A stretch of 64,000 bases of DNA from Glaciecola sp965660815 (GTDB taxonomy: Bacteria > Pseudomonadota > Gammaproteobacteria > Enterobacterales > Alteromonadaceae): positions 124,001 through 188,000 of the forward strand of contig CBFIBG010000089.1 of assembly GCA_965660815.1 (NCBI GenBank), written 5' to 3'. Below, piece by piece: positions 7,158 to 16,555 of this stretch (positions are counted from its first letter, which is position 1; the number at the start of each line of letters is the position of its first letter). The position numbers and the translations under genes were made by a program. Under the pieces are notes generated by a model. That model searched no databases and was not told where the DNA came from. It worked only from the letters and a program-made list of their open reading frames with translations.

Positions 7158-9605
7158 ATGCAAAACAATTTAAAGTCATTTTCACGCACCAAATTGTCGC
7201 TTGCCATTGCACTGAATGTAAGTTTAATTGCCAGTGTAGCAGCCCAATCGGACGAACTTGAAACGATTGAAATATCTGGCGCCACGCCTTTAAATAACTC
7301 TACTAATACTCAAACGTTATTTGGAAGTAGACAATTACTCGACGCTGAAGATATTGAAAATTCAAACGCCCTTTCTTTACCCGAGCTCTTAAAGTCACAG
7401 CTATCTAGCGTAAATTTAAACGATGTCCAAAACAATCCTTTTCAGCCAGATTTACAATACCGAGGTTTTACAGCATCTCCTCTTTTAGGGTTACCGCAAG
7501 GTATCTCAGTTTATCTAAATGGCTCACGAGTTAATGAAGCATTTGGCGATACAGTCAACTGGGATTTAATTCCACTGGATGCTATTGATACAGTGGCACT
7601 TTATTCAGGCTCTAACCCTGTGTTTGGCCAAAATACCCTCGGTGGCGCCTTAGCACTGTCTACAAAAACTGGTTTTACATATGATCAAAGCGAATTTGAG
7701 TTGGGAGCGGGCAGCGATGGTCGCCAAGAAATTGGTTTAGAAACGGGTGGAAATTCTGGTGATTATGGTTATTACATTAACATTAATCGTTATGAAGAAG
7801 ATGGCTGGAGAGACTTCTCACCAACAGAAGTACAGCAGATATTCACTTCTTTGTCCTACCGTGGTGATCAAACATCGCTAGATTTTAACTACATGTACGC
7901 TGACAACGAAATGGTTGGCAACGGTGCATCTCCAATAGAATTACTTGAAGTAGAGGGCCGAAGCGCTGTTTATACTAATCCAGACCAAACCAATAACGAA
8001 TTGCATCACTTCAGCCTTGATGGCGAACACGAATTTAATAATAGTACACGTATGAGTTTCAACGTTTTCTATCGTGATACAGAAACTTCTTCCATTAATG
8101 GAGACGATAGTGATTATGGAGCTTGTATATTTGAAGACAGTGGAAAAATAACCTTATGTGAACTGGAAGACGATGATGACGATGATGACTCATTGTTTGC
8201 AGGACCATCCACTAACAGCTCTTCATTGGAAGATGATGATGACGACGGTGCATTACCTGAAGCAGGCGAAGACGCGGAAGCAGTAGAGTTCGTAGGATTT
8301 GAGGAAGGCACTGCATTTACAGACATATCAAATGTAGACGTTGATGAGGTTGATGGAACATATAACACAGGTAAAGCTGAAACTGACAACATTGGTATTT
8401 CTGCACAACTTGCCAAACAATATAAGTTAAGTGGTAAAAACAGTGAATTTGTATTAGGAGCGGGCTATCAGACTGGCGATATTACCTATCAGGCCGATAC
8501 CACTTTCGGTATTCTTTTAAATGATACTGCGACTGATCCACGGGCCGTGCAGCCAATCGCAGGAGTGCAAGACGCTGAAGCGAGAGTTCGTTTAGATGTT
8601 GATACTGAAGCATTCTTTATCTTTTTTATCAATAGTGTTGAATTAACCGATAACATAACGCTCAATATTGCAGGACGCTATAATAGAGACCATATTGTTA
8701 TGGAAGACTTGAGTGAAGATGGTGACGATTCACTTGACGGAAATCATAGATTTAATCAATTCAATCCTGCCGTTAGCTTAGACATTAATTTAGCTAAGAA
8801 CCAAAATATAAGTATTGGTTATAGCCAAGCGTCTAGAACGCCAAGCCCGGCTGAATTAAGCTGTGCGGACGAAGACGATCCATGTCGTTTACCCAATGGT
8901 TTTGTTGCTGATCCACCATTAGATCAGGTAGTTACTAAGACGTTTGAAGTTAATTACACTGGTACTTTCAACAACATGAACCTTTTCGCTAATGTGTTCC
9001 ATAGTGACAGTGAAGACGACATAATTTTCCAACAAGCCGGAAGTGTGGCATCCAGAGGTTACTTTATTAACGTAGACAGTACTCAACGCCAAGGGCTAGA
9101 GCTTGGTTTGGGTCACAGCGTGGGTGATTTGAGCTATCACGTCAGTTATAACTACTTAGATGCCACCTATGAGTCACCTTTTACTTCCTTCAGCCCTCAA
9201 AACCCACTTGGTCCAAATCGACAAGTAAACCCAGGCGATACAATACCTGGACAGGCTGAGCATTTGATAAAAGTTTTGCTCGATTATCAAATTATGGATG
9301 GACTTAACGCTGGACTGGAAATAATTAGTGCCAGTGACCAGTATTTTAGAGGCGATGAAGCCAATGAAAATCAAAAGGTAGATGGCTATGAGATTGTACA
9401 CTTATATGCCAGTTATGATATAACAGAAGACTTAAGTATTCAGTTGCGAGTCAATAACTTATTAGATGAAGAGTACAATACTTTCGGTACTTACGGTGAA
9501 GCAGATGAAGTTCTTGAAGACATTTATCCAGACGTTGAAGCACCGTTATTTGTTGGCCCAGCAGCACCAAGACAAGTGGCGGTGAAAGTGAGATATGCGT
9601 TCTAA
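7158..9605 (+). CDS. TonB-dependent outer membrane receptor with poly-aspartate insertions
   Basis: The 815-residue protein has a signal peptide (about 1-30), a plug domain (about 50-165, with YRGF near 101) and a beta-barrel ending in an aromatic residue (VAVKVRYAF). It should import a scarce ligand across the outer membrane using TonB energy. An unusual extracellular-loop candidate spans residues 319-385. It contains a Cys323-Cys334 pair, seven Asp in a row (338-344) and five Asp in a row (359-363), plus many Glu. A second acidic Cys loop (569-576, CADEDDPC) is typical of its receptor subfamily. The acidic loop could capture trivalent cations or their chelates. The stop overlaps the start of the binding protein gene by 11 bases, which ties it to the ABC importer. 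The ligand is inferred, not shown. Confidence 0.9.
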   Translation: MQNNLKSFSRTKLSLAIALNVSLIASVAAQSDELETIEISGATPLNNSTNTQTLFGSRQLLDAEDIENSNALSLPELLKSQLSSVNLNDVQNNPFQPDLQYRGFTASPLLGLPQGISVYLNGSRVNEAFGDTVNWDLIPLDAIDTVALYSGSNPVFGQNTLGGALALSTKTGFTYDQSEFELGAGSDGRQEIGLETGGNSGDYGYYININRYEEDGWRDFSPTEVQQIFTSLSYRGDQTSLDFNYMYADNEMVGNGASPIELLEVEGRSAVYTNPDQTNNELHHFSLDGEHEFNNSTRMSFNVFYRDTETSSINGDDSDYGACIFEDSGKITLCELEDDDDDDDSLFAGPSTNSSSLEDDDDDGALPEAGEDAEAVEFVGFEEGTAFTDISNVDVDEVDGTYNTGKAETDNIGISAQLAKQYKLSGKNSEFVLGAGYQTGDITYQADTTFGILLNDTATDPRAVQPIAGVQDAEARVRLDVDTEAFFIFFINSVELTDNITLNIAGRYNRDHIVMEDLSEDGDDSLDGNHRFNQFNPAVSLDINLAKNQNISIGYSQASRTPSPAELSCADEDDPCRLPNGFVADPPLDQVVTKTFEVNYTGTFNNMNLFANVFHSDSEDDIIFQQAGSVASRGYFINVDSTQRQGLELGLGHSVGDLSYHVSYNYLDATYESPFTSFSPQNPLGPNRQVNPGDTIPGQAEHLIKVLLDYQIMDGLNAGLEIISASDQYFRGDEANENQKVDGYEIVHLYASYDITEDLSIQLRVNNLLDEEYNTFGTYGEADEVLEDIYPDVEAPLFVGPAAPRQVAVKVRYAF

Positions 9606-10548
9606 GTATTACAACATTAAAGCGTTAGTCACAACACTCATTCTAGCATTTGCTAGTGTGAGTGTTGCATCCGAACTCCCTACTATTAAAGTTGGAGTGT
9701 TAAGTTACGGCACGGTGAATTGGGAAATCGACACCATAAAACACCATAAACTCGATCAAGAGTTAGGCGTTAATGTAGAGTCGGTTAAGTTAACTACCAA
9801 AAACGCAGCTGCTATCGCATTGCAGGGCGGAGCCGTAGACGTAGTGCTCACCGATCTCTTTTGGGTGATCAAGCAAAAGGGCAAATTCCAAATGTCGCCT
9901 ACTCATAAGTTAAGCGGGGGGATTTACTCTACACCACTAAATCAGTCAATAAGCGATATACGAGAGTTAGGCGTTGCTGGAGGCGCAAACGATAAAAACT
10001 TGTTGGTGTTAAAAGCTTATCTGGACAGCAAAAACTCTGACGATTTACCCAGTTTAAAATTTGGCGCTCCACCATTATTGAATGAAATGATGCTGCAAAA
10101 ACAGCTAGATGGGATCATCAATTTTTGGCATTACAACGCCAGGTTAGAGGCTGCAGGCTTGGTTAATTTGTTACCGACCGCAAGTATGTTAAGCGGTATT
10201 GGTATCGAACAGGACGTTCCGCTATTAGGCTGGGTGTTTCATAAAGATTTCGCCAATGAGCATTCGCAAAAACTCAACGCATTTCTTCAGGCTAGTCGGG
10301 AAGCTAAGAAAATTTTAGTCGAAAGTAAGAATGAGTGGGAACGATTAAGACCAAAAATGAAAGCAAATTCGCAACAAGAATATGAAAGCTTGGTATCTCA
10401 CTACCCCACCACGTTGGTCAACAGTAAAATGACCGACTTAAAGACAAGCGCAGAGCAAATTTACGATGTTGTGAAAAATGTGGAGAACCAAACGTTGTTT
10501 GAGAAAAACAGTGAGTTTCCTTCTCAAATTTTTTATGCGTTGGACTAA
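9595..10548 (+). CDS. ABC importer substrate-binding protein, NMT1/SsuA-like
   Basis: A signal peptide (about residues 1-26, ending SVASELP) precedes a two-lobed binding protein of the NMT1/nitrate-taurine-sulfonate type. The segment AIALQGGAVDVVLTDLFWV is typical of that fold. Its ATG lies inside the last codons of the TonB receptor gene, so translation is coupled. The two genes downstream supply the permease and ATPase. Members of this class usually bind small organic molecules such as taurine, thiamine precursors or aromatics. If this operon serves metal uptake, the substrate may be a metal chelate rather than a free ion. The residue pattern does not identify the ligand. Confidence 0.85.
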   Translation: MRSKYYNIKALVTTLILAFASVSVASELPTIKVGVLSYGTVNWEIDTIKHHKLDQELGVNVESVKLTTKNAAAIALQGGAVDVVLTDLFWVIKQKGKFQMSPTHKLSGGIYSTPLNQSISDIRELGVAGGANDKNLLVLKAYLDSKNSDDLPSLKFGAPPLLNEMMLQKQLDGIINFWHYNARLEAAGLVNLLPTASMLSGIGIEQDVPLLGWVFHKDFANEHSQKLNAFLQASREAKKILVESKNEWERLRPKMKANSQQEYESLVSHYPTTLVNSKMTDLKTSAEQIYDVVKNVENQTLFEKNSEFPSQIFYALD

Positions 10549-10575
10549 GTTGGATTTTAATATAGGTATTAAATA

Positions 10576-11322
10576 GTGTTACGCACTAAAGCAGCCTTGT
10601 CACAACTAGCCGTAATTATCGTTTTGCTGATGACTTGGCAAGGTGTTGCCATTTTAATTCAACCAAATTACTTCCCTGCATTACAAGAAATATTCAATAG
10701 TTGGGTATTTCATTGGTTTGATGGCAACCTACTACACGATTTATTGCAAACATTAAAACGCGTCGCAATTAGCTTCAGTTTGGCTATGTTAATAGGGGTT
10801 ATCATTGGCATAATGTTAGGCAGGTTTTCTACCACGAATCAAATCTTTGAACCCGTCTTGCTTTTTTTCTTGAACCTTCCAGCCTTAGTAGTGATTATTT
10901 TGTGTTACATTTGGATTGGCTTGGTCGAAGCAGCCGCAATATTGGCCGTTTTTATCAACAAGCTCCCGATGGTTGTTGTGGCTATGAGAGAAGGCGCCAG
11001 AGTTATCGATAACAAGTTAATGGAAGTGGCTTTTGTCTACAATGTGCCGCCTACTACGACTTTTTTTAAAGTATTTCTACCTCAACTTTATCCCTATATT
11101 TTAGCCGCCGCTAGAAATGGTCTCGCATTAATATGGAAAATAGTATTGGTGGTTGAGTTACTTGGCCGAAGTGATGGTATTGGTTTCGGTCTACATAGCT
11201 TTTTTGGGCATTTTGATATAGCCAGCATCCTAGCCTATGCATTTAGCTTTATGCTTGTAATGTTTGCGGTTGACTGGCTTATTTTTAAACCACTTGAACG
11301 TATTATTCAACGCGGACGTTAA
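10576..11322 (+). CDS. ABC importer permease, nitrate/taurine/sulfonate type
   Basis: The 248-residue inner-membrane protein has about six hydrophobic segments. It has the binding-protein-dependent transport domain (about residues 60-240), with the coupling loop MEVAFVYNVPPTTTFFKVFLP near 155-175. That loop contacts the ATPase. The start is GTG (10576). It lies 27 bases after the binding protein gene and its stop abuts the ATPase start. This supports a complete importer: binding protein, one permease (acting as a homodimer) and ATPase. Confidence 0.9.
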   Translation: MLRTKAALSQLAVIIVLLMTWQGVAILIQPNYFPALQEIFNSWVFHWFDGNLLHDLLQTLKRVAISFSLAMLIGVIIGIMLGRFSTTNQIFEPVLLFFLNLPALVVIILCYIWIGLVEAAAILAVFINKLPMVVVAMREGARVIDNKLMEVAFVYNVPPTTTFFKVFLPQLYPYILAAARNGLALIWKIVLVVELLGRSDGIGFGLHSFFGHFDIASILAYAFSFMLVMFAVDWLIFKPLERIIQRGR

Positions 11323-11323
11323 C

Positions 11324-12037
11324 TTGCAATCTTTTAACTTCAATAATATTACCATTGGCGATACTGAAATTATTAGTACCGTTGAATTTTCAATTGCCAA
11401 AAAAAGCACTGCTGCGATCATTGGGCCTTCTGGATGCGGTAAAACGACGCTATTAAACACCATAGCGGGCATTCAAACATACGAACATTTGAAATTACCT
11501 GAACTTCATAATTTAGCGTACATTTTTCAAGATGCCAGACTAATCCCCTGGTTAACCGTAAGAGAAAACTTATCACTTATAAGGAAAACGTTAACTCAAG
11601 ATGAAATTAAGCAAGCCCTTGCAGAAGTCAAATTGGACAACATTAGTACTAAGTATCCCTCTCAATTATCGGGTGGAATGCAGCGAAGGGTCAGTATTGC
11701 CAGAGCATTCATCAATAAGCCAGATATGCTTTTACTAGACGAACCTTTTAACTCTGTCGATACACCAACGGCAGCTCACTTACTAAGTTTGGTAAAGCAG
11801 CTCATTACAAAGTCAAAAACAAGTGCTTTGTTAGTCACGCATAACATTAAAGAAGCCATATTTTTAGCAGAAGATATCTATTTTCTAAGCCCCAAACCTA
11901 GCAAACTGATTTTGCATTTCAAAAACCCTCTATTTGTAAACTCAAAAAGTTTACACGATTATTCTGACCCAAGAATGAATCCGGTCATTGATCAACTAAT
12001 GAAAGACTATCCAAATATTCTCTCAGGTCATAGGTAA
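11324..12037 (+). CDS. ABC importer ATP-binding protein
   Basis: The protein has Walker A GPSGCGKTTL, signature LSGGMQRRVSIARA, Walker B MLLLDEPFNSVD and the H-loop LLVTHN, so it is an intact ATPase of the SsuB/TauB class. The frame is open upstream inside the permease gene. I place the start at TTG 11324, one base past the permease stop codon. GGACG sits just upstream, and the product then begins MQSFNFNNITIGD, the expected first strand. The resulting 237 residues fit the family. A start at 11264 would add 20 residues with no homology role. Confidence 0.88.
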   Translation: MQSFNFNNITIGDTEIISTVEFSIAKKSTAAIIGPSGCGKTTLLNTIAGIQTYEHLKLPELHNLAYIFQDARLIPWLTVRENLSLIRKTLTQDEIKQALAEVKLDNISTKYPSQLSGGMQRRVSIARAFINKPDMLLLDEPFNSVDTPTAAHLLSLVKQLITKSKTSALLVTHNIKEAIFLAEDIYFLSPKPSKLILHFKNPLFVNSKSLHDYSDPRMNPVIDQLMKDYPNILSGHR

Positions 12038-12098
12038 AATATAATCTTCAATATGCCTGAAGGGCAAGCTCAAAAGGCCCTATAAAGGATTCTGTTCT

Positions 12099-12120
12099 TC
12101 CTCCTAAAGGAGGACGTTAA
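12099..12120 (+). promoter_or_regulatory. Candidate shared operator upstream of the porin
   Basis: TCCTCCTAAAGGAGGACGTT is a near-perfect palindrome (CCTCC-TAAA-GGAGG) about 160-177 bases before the porin start. It matches the copy before the PQQ dehydrogenase (CTAAAGGAGGGGTTAA on the minus strand), including the GTTAA tail. Confidence 0.5.
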
Positions 12121-12275
12121 ATAGCCTTATAGTGAATAGTTTGAAACTCAAATGTTATTAAGATTGTGACATCTGTCAATAAATTGTTACATCCCAAACA
12201 CGACACTGTTTTTTCTTGTGTTTGTAACAACTTAATTGATAGCTACTACTTACAACTACATATGGAACACACACT

Positions 12276-13490
12276 ATGAAATTCAAACTCGCTACTAAAT
12301 CTTTACTAGCATCGGCGGTAATTGCAAGCTTGGCATCGCCAGCCATTGCTGAAGAAGCAACTTGGGATATCTCAGGTTGGATAAATGAAGGCATCACCTA
12401 TTATGACGATGGCCAAGGCTCAGACGTAGCTCAGTTAGGTGATAATGGAACCACACTAGGTAGTCGTATAGCGCTAACTGGTGGTTATACGCCAGAAAAT
12501 ACAGGCTTACAGTTTGGCTTTGAAGTAATCGTCGAGCCAACTGCTGCTGTTGATGGAAATAGCGCATCTCCTTTATTGTCTAATCAAGACGGTGTTAGCA
12601 ACGCAAATGCATTTGGTAGTGGCATTAGCTTATTATCAAACAACGTACACGTTAGCGGTGACTTTGGTAAAATTACCATTGGTACTCAAAGTATGCCAAC
12701 AGACAACATTGCAGTGCTTGCAGACCCTTCTGTCACTATTTGGTCTGGTATTTCACCATTATTTAGAATGTTAGGTTTTAGCATTCGTGGCGTTGATGGT
12801 GGCGCAATGAACCAAACTTGGGGTAACTTTGCCCAGTGTGCTGGTCTAAATGGTTTGGGCATAGGCATTGATTGTAACGGTGTTTATCGTAATGGTATTC
12901 GATACGATCTACCTGAGTTTAATGGCATCAATGTCGCGGTTGGATATGCAAACGATGAAGTATACGACGTTGCATTAAAATATTCTGGCGAAGTCGCTGG
13001 GCTGACGACCCTTTTCAATGCGGGCTACGCATATAATACAGACGGCGGCCAGAACGTTGGTGGTAGTGCTTCTGAAACATTACAATTCCAACTTGGTCTG
13101 ATGGATGCTGATAGCGGTATATTCGGAACATTCGCTTACCAAATGGAAGAAGTAGAAGATGCAGCGGCTGGCTCTGGTGATGACACAGACGCGTATCACA
13201 TTAAAGTAGGTGTTAAAAGAGCATTCAACACTTATGGCGACTCTGCATTTTACGTAGATTATGGTAGCTATAATGACCAATATGGAATGGCGCATTTAGA
13301 TGGAGTTACTGGCTCTGAGTTATCTGTTTTAGGTTTTGCTGCAGAACAATACTTTGGTGGAAGATTCCTTATGTATGCAAAATACGAAATCATTAGCTTG
13401 GATATAGACGGTTCTTCTTCTGCTCAATCTATGTACAACGGCGCTGAAGACCTAAATCTATTGCAGTTAGGCGCAACGTTCTTCTTCTAA
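12276..13490 (+). CDS. Outer membrane porin-like beta-barrel protein
   Basis: A signal peptide (about residues 1-25, AIAEEATW) is followed by a barrel-like sequence of alternating strands with many Gly and aromatic residues. It ends LNLLQLGATFFF, a standard C-terminal Phe signature for outer membrane insertion. The segment WDISGWINEGITYYDDG and later GSRIALTGGYTPENTGLQFGFEV resemble general Gram-negative porins. The 404-residue length fits. It is transcribed separately from the ABC importer but carries the same candidate operator, so it may supply substrate alcohols or the imported ligand to the periplasm. A terminator follows. Confidence 0.82.
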   Translation: MKFKLATKSLLASAVIASLASPAIAEEATWDISGWINEGITYYDDGQGSDVAQLGDNGTTLGSRIALTGGYTPENTGLQFGFEVIVEPTAAVDGNSASPLLSNQDGVSNANAFGSGISLLSNNVHVSGDFGKITIGTQSMPTDNIAVLADPSVTIWSGISPLFRMLGFSIRGVDGGAMNQTWGNFAQCAGLNGLGIGIDCNGVYRNGIRYDLPEFNGINVAVGYANDEVYDVALKYSGEVAGLTTLFNAGYAYNTDGGQNVGGSASETLQFQLGLMDADSGIFGTFAYQMEEVEDAAAGSGDDTDAYHIKVGVKRAFNTYGDSAFYVDYGSYNDQYGMAHLDGVTGSELSVLGFAAEQYFGGRFLMYAKYEIISLDIDGSSSAQSMYNGAEDLNLLQLGATFFF

Positions 13491-13510
13491 AAAGGACTTG
13501 TGTTATGATG

Positions 13511-13548
13511 AAAACATCGCAGTTTTGCTGCGATGTTTTTTGTTTTTT
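13511..13548 (+). terminator. Rho-independent terminator after the porin
   Basis: The stem AAACATCGCAG ... CTGCGATGTTT with a TTTT loop is followed by a long T-rich tract. Confidence 0.9.
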
Positions 13549-13643
13549 AATAACCTATGTACGCTTTACGTTCATTAGATTGGGTAACAACCATACAAAA
13601 TTCACAGACATATTCTCCATTGTAAATTAGGGGTAAAATTTCC

Positions 13644-14558
13644 ATGCTCAACGTTCTAATCAAACCGCTTGCCATTATATTAGTAATTTTAGCCTCTAAT
13701 GCTGTCGCATCAGAGAAGATACTTTGGAACAAAGGTCCAAATCAAAGTATTTCTATCCGAACCGCTGATCTCGATAATATTTCCCATCCAGTAAACGTAA
13801 ATGGCCAAACACTAAAAAGCCTACTTACTCATTTACACACATTAAACGAAGCATCATCTGAAACCAAAGCTGTATTTAACGAAAAGCAAGTGACTTTGCT
13901 TGCTAAATACGCAGCCCAAGGATTAGCTCAGTTAACTAATAATCAAGCTATTTATTTTTCAGTTTATAAAGACAATTCGACAATGGGCGGACTCATCAAA
14001 AGTGAAGTATTCACAGCAGGAGCTATCTTTAATACCAATGAGGGTTTAACGATCGCTATTGGTGACCACAATAGGGAGCGTGACTATTCTTATGAAGCTA
14101 TGTTAGACCTTAATAACCAAGGCTCAGCTAAATATGACTTTAATTACGGGTTATCAACCAGCGAACCTAGTAAAGTGGCTCTTCTGTTAGACCATGAAAC
14201 GACGAGTAAAGGCGCGTTCATAGCTAATGAGAATAAGCTGACTGTTCCAAATAATATGCTTGCTTCTCTAGTGCTCCCAAACAATCAAGGCAATGCTTCT
14301 AATGGATTTTCCGAAGCTCCAGATACCCTGTCTCGAGATGAAGTACAAAAAATGATAGAAGAAAAATCGAACCTTTCAAAACAACAAATACAAGAAATAG
14401 TAAGAGAGGCGAAAACTGAACCAACTGAAAAAAAGCGAGCTACACCAAGCACAAGCATAGAGGCAAGGTTCGAAATGCTTGAGAATTTGAAGGCTAAAGG
14501 TTTAATTACGGAACAAGAATATCAACAAAAAAGACAAGAGCTTTTGTCCGAGATTTAG
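13644..14558 (+). CDS. Secreted protein with C-terminal SHOCT-like motif
   Basis: I do not recognise the main domain. The 304-residue product has a signal peptide (about 1-23, NAVASEKILW) and a central domain that looks beta-rich. A low-complexity Lys/Glu region (about 225-270) follows, and a C-terminal helical hairpin (MLENLKAKGLITEQEYQQKR, about 279-300) of the SHOCT type is often used for oligomerisation. AGGGG precedes the ATG. It has no operon partner and no copy of the PQQ motif nearby, so a link to alcohol oxidation is not supported. Confidence 0.7.
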   Translation: MLNVLIKPLAIILVILASNAVASEKILWNKGPNQSISIRTADLDNISHPVNVNGQTLKSLLTHLHTLNEASSETKAVFNEKQVTLLAKYAAQGLAQLTNNQAIYFSVYKDNSTMGGLIKSEVFTAGAIFNTNEGLTIAIGDHNRERDYSYEAMLDLNNQGSAKYDFNYGLSTSEPSKVALLLDHETTSKGAFIANENKLTVPNNMLASLVLPNNQGNASNGFSEAPDTLSRDEVQKMIEEKSNLSKQQIQEIVREAKTEPTEKKRATPSTSIEARFEMLENLKAKGLITEQEYQQKRQELLSEI

Positions 14559-14699
14559 CAACTCTGCCTTTACCATCAGACCCGCAGCCCATGAAATTAA
14601 AGGAAATGACGGTAACACGACATAAATATGTCGTAACAATGTCGGGTATTTTTAATTACTATTACTCTCGACTTTTAAAGAACAGAGTGAAACGCATTG

Positions 14700-15266
14700 A
14701 TGAAAAGTACCGATTTTGCAGAACAAGTAGCTTATCAAAGAAAGTTGAAAGGTCTATCACAGGAACAACTTGCAAATAAAACCAAAGTGACCGTGCGGAC
14801 GATACAACGTATAGAAAAAGCAGAGGTGACGCCACATTTAAGGACGGTAAAATTGCTCGCTGCCGCACTTGATGTTGAAGTTGATGACCTACTCCAACTT
14901 GACGACCCACGCGAAGAGACCATCCAAATTAAATGGCTGTTACTTTTACACGCATCACCGTTTATTGGATTTGTACTTCCTTTTTTAAACATCCTATGTC
15001 CGCTATTCCTCTGGATACATAAGCGCGAAGACAACCCCTTGTATGACTTACATGGACGCGCAGTCATTAACTTCCAAATTACAATGACGTTGATGCTAGT
15101 GCTGGGCTTTATAGCTCTACTTAGTATTCGGGGGCTTGGCTTTCTGTTTTTTATCGCTGTTATTCCTATTGCCGCGCTGCTGATGTTGGCTAACATAGTC
15201 GCAGTACTCAAAGGTCGAACTTATTTTTATCCAGCTATTTCTTTTTTAAAAAAAGAATTGAAGTAA
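14700..15266 (+). CDS. XRE-family helix-turn-helix protein with C-terminal membrane (DUF4870-like) domain
   Basis: The N-terminal residues 5-62 form an XRE/Cro helix-turn-helix (LKGLSQEQLANKTKVTVRTI). The C-terminal half (about 80-188) has three or four hydrophobic segments and a DLHGRAVINFQI stretch typical of DUF4870 membrane proteins. This fusion is common in marine gammaproteobacteria and suggests a membrane-tethered regulator. I prefer the ATG at 14700 over the TTG at 14697. The target genes are unknown. The serine hydrolase follows after 41 bases and could be in the same transcript. Confidence 0.83.
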   Translation: MKSTDFAEQVAYQRKLKGLSQEQLANKTKVTVRTIQRIEKAEVTPHLRTVKLLAAALDVEVDDLLQLDDPREETIQIKWLLLLHASPFIGFVLPFLNILCPLFLWIHKREDNPLYDLHGRAVINFQITMTLMLVLGFIALLSIRGLGFLFFIAVIPIAALLMLANIVAVLKGRTYFYPAISFLKKELK

Positions 15267-15307
15267 ATACCCACCCAACAATCTGTATATTTCATTAAGG
15301 ATACCTC

Positions 15308-16429
15308 ATGAAAGCATTGATTTATTGTTTGCTAGTGACTTGGCTTGCTCTTTTTTTAGTCGCCGAAGCAAATACTCAAACTGCATCAAGTAAAGATAAA
15401 CTCACCCAATTCCGGACTTATCTGAAAGAATTCCGTAAGCAGAATAACATTCCTAGTCTTTCTATAGCGGTGGTTGAAAAGGGCCATATTATTATGCTAG
15501 AAAGCATCGGCTTTCAGGATCACGATGCTGAAGAGCCCACGACTGAAGATACTACTTACCTAGTCGCTTCGATTACTAAAACTTTCACAGGCGTTACTTT
15601 GTTGGCTATGGACAACGATGGGCATATTGATCTCGACGCTGACTTTACCATGCTAAGCGACTGGCAAAGTCGCTGTCGCTGGCTAGCAAACAGTGACTCC
15701 ATTTTTGGAGGAGGTAGGATGAATAATGGATATGAGGTGCCGCCAGTTAATTGCAACCAAAAAATAACGCTTCGTCATGTACTTCAAAATCAAGTAAATG
15801 GTGAGCCAGGCACAAGCTTTTTTTACAACCCTATTGTATTTGGACGCTTATCTAATTGGATTGAAGAAAATACCGACAAAAGCTGGCGATACTGGGTCAA
15901 AAAGTACGTCATTAAACCGGGCAATCTTGACAATATCGCGACCGGCTGGCGCGACAAGACGGCAAGCTTAGCGTTGACTCATTTGGCACCTCCATTTCGT
16001 CAGATATCAGAAAAGACGAACAAAATAGCTCCCTCCATTCTTCCAAACACAGAACTAAATGCCAGTTCCGGTATCATCGCCAGTGCAAAAATGCTTGCAC
16101 GTTACTCTATTGCGTTAGATAAGGGAGAGATTCTATCCCCCTCACTTCGCGATAAAATGTGGTCTCCCACATATAACCATGTCGGAGTTTCCATGCCCTA
16201 TGCCTATGGTTGGTTCGTCCAACAATGGAAAGAGCATAGGTTGGTTTGGCATGGTGGTTGGTGGCCAGATGCTTATGCGGGCCTACTATTAAAAGCTCCT
16301 GATGATGGTTTGACCCTAGTGGCACTAAGCAATAGCGATGGATTACGCACTGAAGTAAATAGCTTAACAGGAGCACAAATTGAGAAAAACCCATTGGCTT
16401 TGAAGTTTTTGGAATTATTTGTTGAATAA
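15308..16429 (+). CDS. Serine hydrolase of the beta-lactamase / penicillin-binding protein family
   Basis: The 373-residue secreted protein has a signal peptide (about 1-22) and the class C beta-lactamase fold. The nucleophile motif SITK is at residues 88-91. A C-terminal HGGWWPDAYAG segment replaces the KTG box, as in many esterase or peptidase members. The YxN motif is not clear: YNP is found where it is expected. True beta-lactamase activity is therefore unlikely. An esterase, D-aminopeptidase or transpeptidase-like role is more probable. It follows the XRE-DUF4870 gene on the same strand. Confidence 0.83.
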   Translation: MKALIYCLLVTWLALFLVAEANTQTASSKDKLTQFRTYLKEFRKQNNIPSLSIAVVEKGHIIMLESIGFQDHDAEEPTTEDTTYLVASITKTFTGVTLLAMDNDGHIDLDADFTMLSDWQSRCRWLANSDSIFGGGRMNNGYEVPPVNCNQKITLRHVLQNQVNGEPGTSFFYNPIVFGRLSNWIEENTDKSWRYWVKKYVIKPGNLDNIATGWRDKTASLALTHLAPPFRQISEKTNKIAPSILPNTELNASSGIIASAKMLARYSIALDKGEILSPSLRDKMWSPTYNHVGVSMPYAYGWFVQQWKEHRLVWHGGWWPDAYAGLLLKAPDDGLTLVALSNSDGLRTEVNSLTGAQIEKNPLALKFLELFVE

Positions 16430-16555
16430 AAAGAATAGAGCAATCGAAGGACAGGCGAGTACACAAAACTTAAAACCAGTGCTTACCGGTTAGCTACAAT
16501 GCTGTCTAACATGAAGGCTTTGTTCTACTAAGTATAGTTATAATACTGCAAATAC

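Noticed and set aside
8114..8416. Antisense open frame rich in Ser opposite the TonB receptor
   Set aside because: It is the complement of the Asp codon runs (gat/gac read as atc/gtc-shifted Ser codons), has no ribosome binding site, and lies wholly inside the receptor gene.
14591..14779. 62-codon frame before the XRE-DUF4870 gene
   Set aside because: It runs into the helix-turn-helix gene in another frame and shows no domain; the XRE start at 14700 is well supported.
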